From Myxococcaceae bacterium (GTDB lineage Bacteria > Myxococcota > Myxococcia > Myxococcales > Myxococcaceae): DNA of 6,822 nt. Numbering within the stretch: position 1 is the stretch's first letter; every line of letters starts with the position of its first letter. The position numbers and the translations under genes were made by a program. The stretch spans positions 1-6,822 of the forward strand of contig JAGSPQ010000190.1 in assembly GCA_018262385.1 (NCBI GenBank), given 5' to 3'. The notes under the pieces were generated by a model that worked only from the letters and a program-made list of their open reading frames with translations, was not told where the DNA came from and made no database searches. Positions 6,267 through 6,822 of this stretch are shown here, piece after piece.

Positions 6267-6655
6267 ATCGGGCAGGCCTGCGCCAGCTTCCGGTTCTTCC
6301 AGTGCGCCGCGAGCATCAGCGCCGCTCCGCCGACCGTCATCGCCGTCTCCGCCACGAAGTGGTCGTGGAACAGCGTCACTCCGGTCGCCAGCAGCGTCAC
6401 TCCCCCCAGCGCCATCAGCAGCACCGCCTTGCTGCGGTGGAACCGGTAGCCGGGGATGAACGCCCACCCGGCGGTGCCCACCACGCCCACCAGCAACACC
6501 GGGTGCCAGCCGCCGAGAAATCCCGCGAGGGTCGGGGCGAGCAGCAGCAGCACCGGGGTCGCCATGCAGTGCACCAGGCAGACCAGCGACAGCAGCTGGC
6601 CCATCAGGTCTCCCGTGGTCGAGGGGTGCGGATGCGGGTGGGCGTGCGCGGTCAT
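6263..6655 (-). CDS. MerC-family small membrane protein with His-rich N-terminus
   Basis: From the ATG at 6655 the protein is 130 residues, close to the usual MerC length. An in-frame GTG at 6715 would add 20 residues that look unlike MerC, so the ATG is preferred. The N-terminus has alternating histidines (H4, H6, H8, H10) that could bind a metal. Four membrane segments fit near residues 17-46, 52-68, 77-94 and 102-118. The first holds the MerC signature C26-LVH-C30 followed by P34. Near the end come HDHF (H97, H99) and AAHWKNRKL (H118, N121), also typical of the superfamily. MerC carries Hg(II) across the inner membrane in mer operons, but no merR, merT, merP or merA is here. A general role in metal or thiol handling is more likely. 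The gene lies 68 bp downstream of the partial gene at the right edge, on the same strand, and shares the CTAG at 6263-6266 with the amidohydrolase. Confidence 0.85.
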   Translation of the reverse strand: MTAHAHPHPHPSTTGDLMGQLLSLVCLVHCMATPVLLLLAPTLAGFLGGWHPVLLVGVVGTAGWAFIPGYRFHRSKAVLLMALGGVTLLATGVTLFHDHFVAETAMTVGGAALMLAAHWKNRKLAQACPI

Positions 6656-6723
6656 CTCTGCGCCTACAGCTAGATCCAACCGGGCCAACACGCAAGCCAT
6701 GGACAACTGCCACACATTTGCAA
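6656..6723 (-). promoter_or_regulatory. 68-bp leader upstream of the MerC-family gene
   Basis: This gap separates the partial right-edge gene from the MerC gene. It is slightly less GC-rich than its surroundings (TTGCAAATGTGTGG on the minus strand at its far end). A weak hexamer pair, TTGCGT and TAGCTG 17 nt apart on the minus strand, is the best promoter-like arrangement but is poor. I see no convincing Zur, Fur or MerR operator and no strong Shine-Dalgarno before the ATG. Confidence 0.25.
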
Positions 6724-6822
6724 CTAGGGCTTCTTCTCGATCAGCAGGTCGCGGCCCTGGATCAGGTCGACCTCGCCGGCGAAGCGCGCGAACTCGTCGT
6801 AGTCCTTCGGCGGAACGCGGGC
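6724..6822 (-). CDS. C-terminal end of an unidentified protein, possibly DUF3857/transglutaminase-like
   Basis: The minus strand is open from the window edge to TAG at 6726-6724, giving the last 32 residues (ARVPPKDYDEF, then ARFAGEVDLIQGRDLL, ending IEKKP). The pattern VP-x-x-x-Y-x-x-F-x-x-F followed by VD-x-x-Q-x-R and a short hydrophobic strand resembles the C-terminus of exported DUF3857-domain transglutaminase-like proteins. This is recall from a short stretch and is tentative. Third codon positions are strongly G/C, as expected of a real gene. Its MerC-family neighbour lies downstream on the same strand. Confidence 0.6.
   Translation of the reverse strand, partial: ARVPPKDYDEFARFAGEVDLIQGRDLLIEKKP

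Noticed and set aside
6263..6655. A mercury-resistance (mer) operon
   Set aside because: Only a MerC-like gene is present; no merR, merT, merP or merA is visible, and the adjoining partial gene does not resemble any of them.
4872..6713. A 613-codon open frame on the minus strand, antisense to the amidohydrolase
   Set aside because: It overlaps two genes with clear motifs, and its composition is Val/Arg/His/Gln-rich without any recognisable fold.
1..6822. RNA genes, CRISPR arrays, insertion sequences or attachment sites
   Set aside because: Coding sequence fills nearly all of the window, the longest gap is 68 bp, and I found no repeat-spacer pattern, transposase, or tRNA-like fold.

Overview
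The window is high-GC bacterial chromosomal DNA, dense with genes and short on intergenic space. There are six complete protein genes and two partial ones at the edges. A Gly/Ser/Asp-rich linker after a lipobox, an exported VWA-domain protein, a DcsG-like ATP-grasp protein and uneven Shine-Dalgarno use together suggest a myxobacterium or related Myxococcota. This is an inference from style; no phylogenetic marker is present. I see no rRNA, tRNA, CRISPR array, insertion sequence, integrase or phage gene.

Layout from left to right. (1) 1-567 (+) is the C-terminal part of a YgiQ/UPF0313 radical SAM protein. (2) 575-3868 (-) is a three-gene block read right to left: a DcsG-like ATP-grasp protein (3868-3014), a secreted or membrane-anchored von Willebrand factor A (VWA) protein (2957-1566), and a multi-pass membrane protein with a long helical tail (1576-575). 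The last two overlap by 11 bp, and the Shine-Dalgarno of the second lies inside the first. The 56 bp between the ATP-grasp and VWA genes hold an 8-bp perfect inverted repeat. (3) After a 47-bp divergent gap, 3916-6266 (+) holds a lipoprotein with a probable beta-propeller-like body, then a Tat-exported metal-dependent amidohydrolase of the Amidohydro_2 type. (4) 6263-6822 (-) holds a small MerC-family membrane protein with a His-rich N-terminus and the last 32 codons of another gene, possibly a DUF3857/transglutaminase-like protein.

How the genes may work together. The VWA and membrane proteins are very probably co-translated and may form an envelope complex: a periplasmic MIDAS domain plus a membrane partner with a cytoplasmic or periplasmic helical stalk. 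The ATP-grasp gene may be the first gene of that operon, but the inverted repeat between them leaves this open. The lipoprotein and amidohydrolase are both predicted to act outside the cytoplasm and are probably co-transcribed. The YgiQ and MerC genes look like unrelated neighbours arranged convergently. The part most worth following up is the ATP-grasp / VWA / membrane coiled-coil block. Nothing here is a proven new system.
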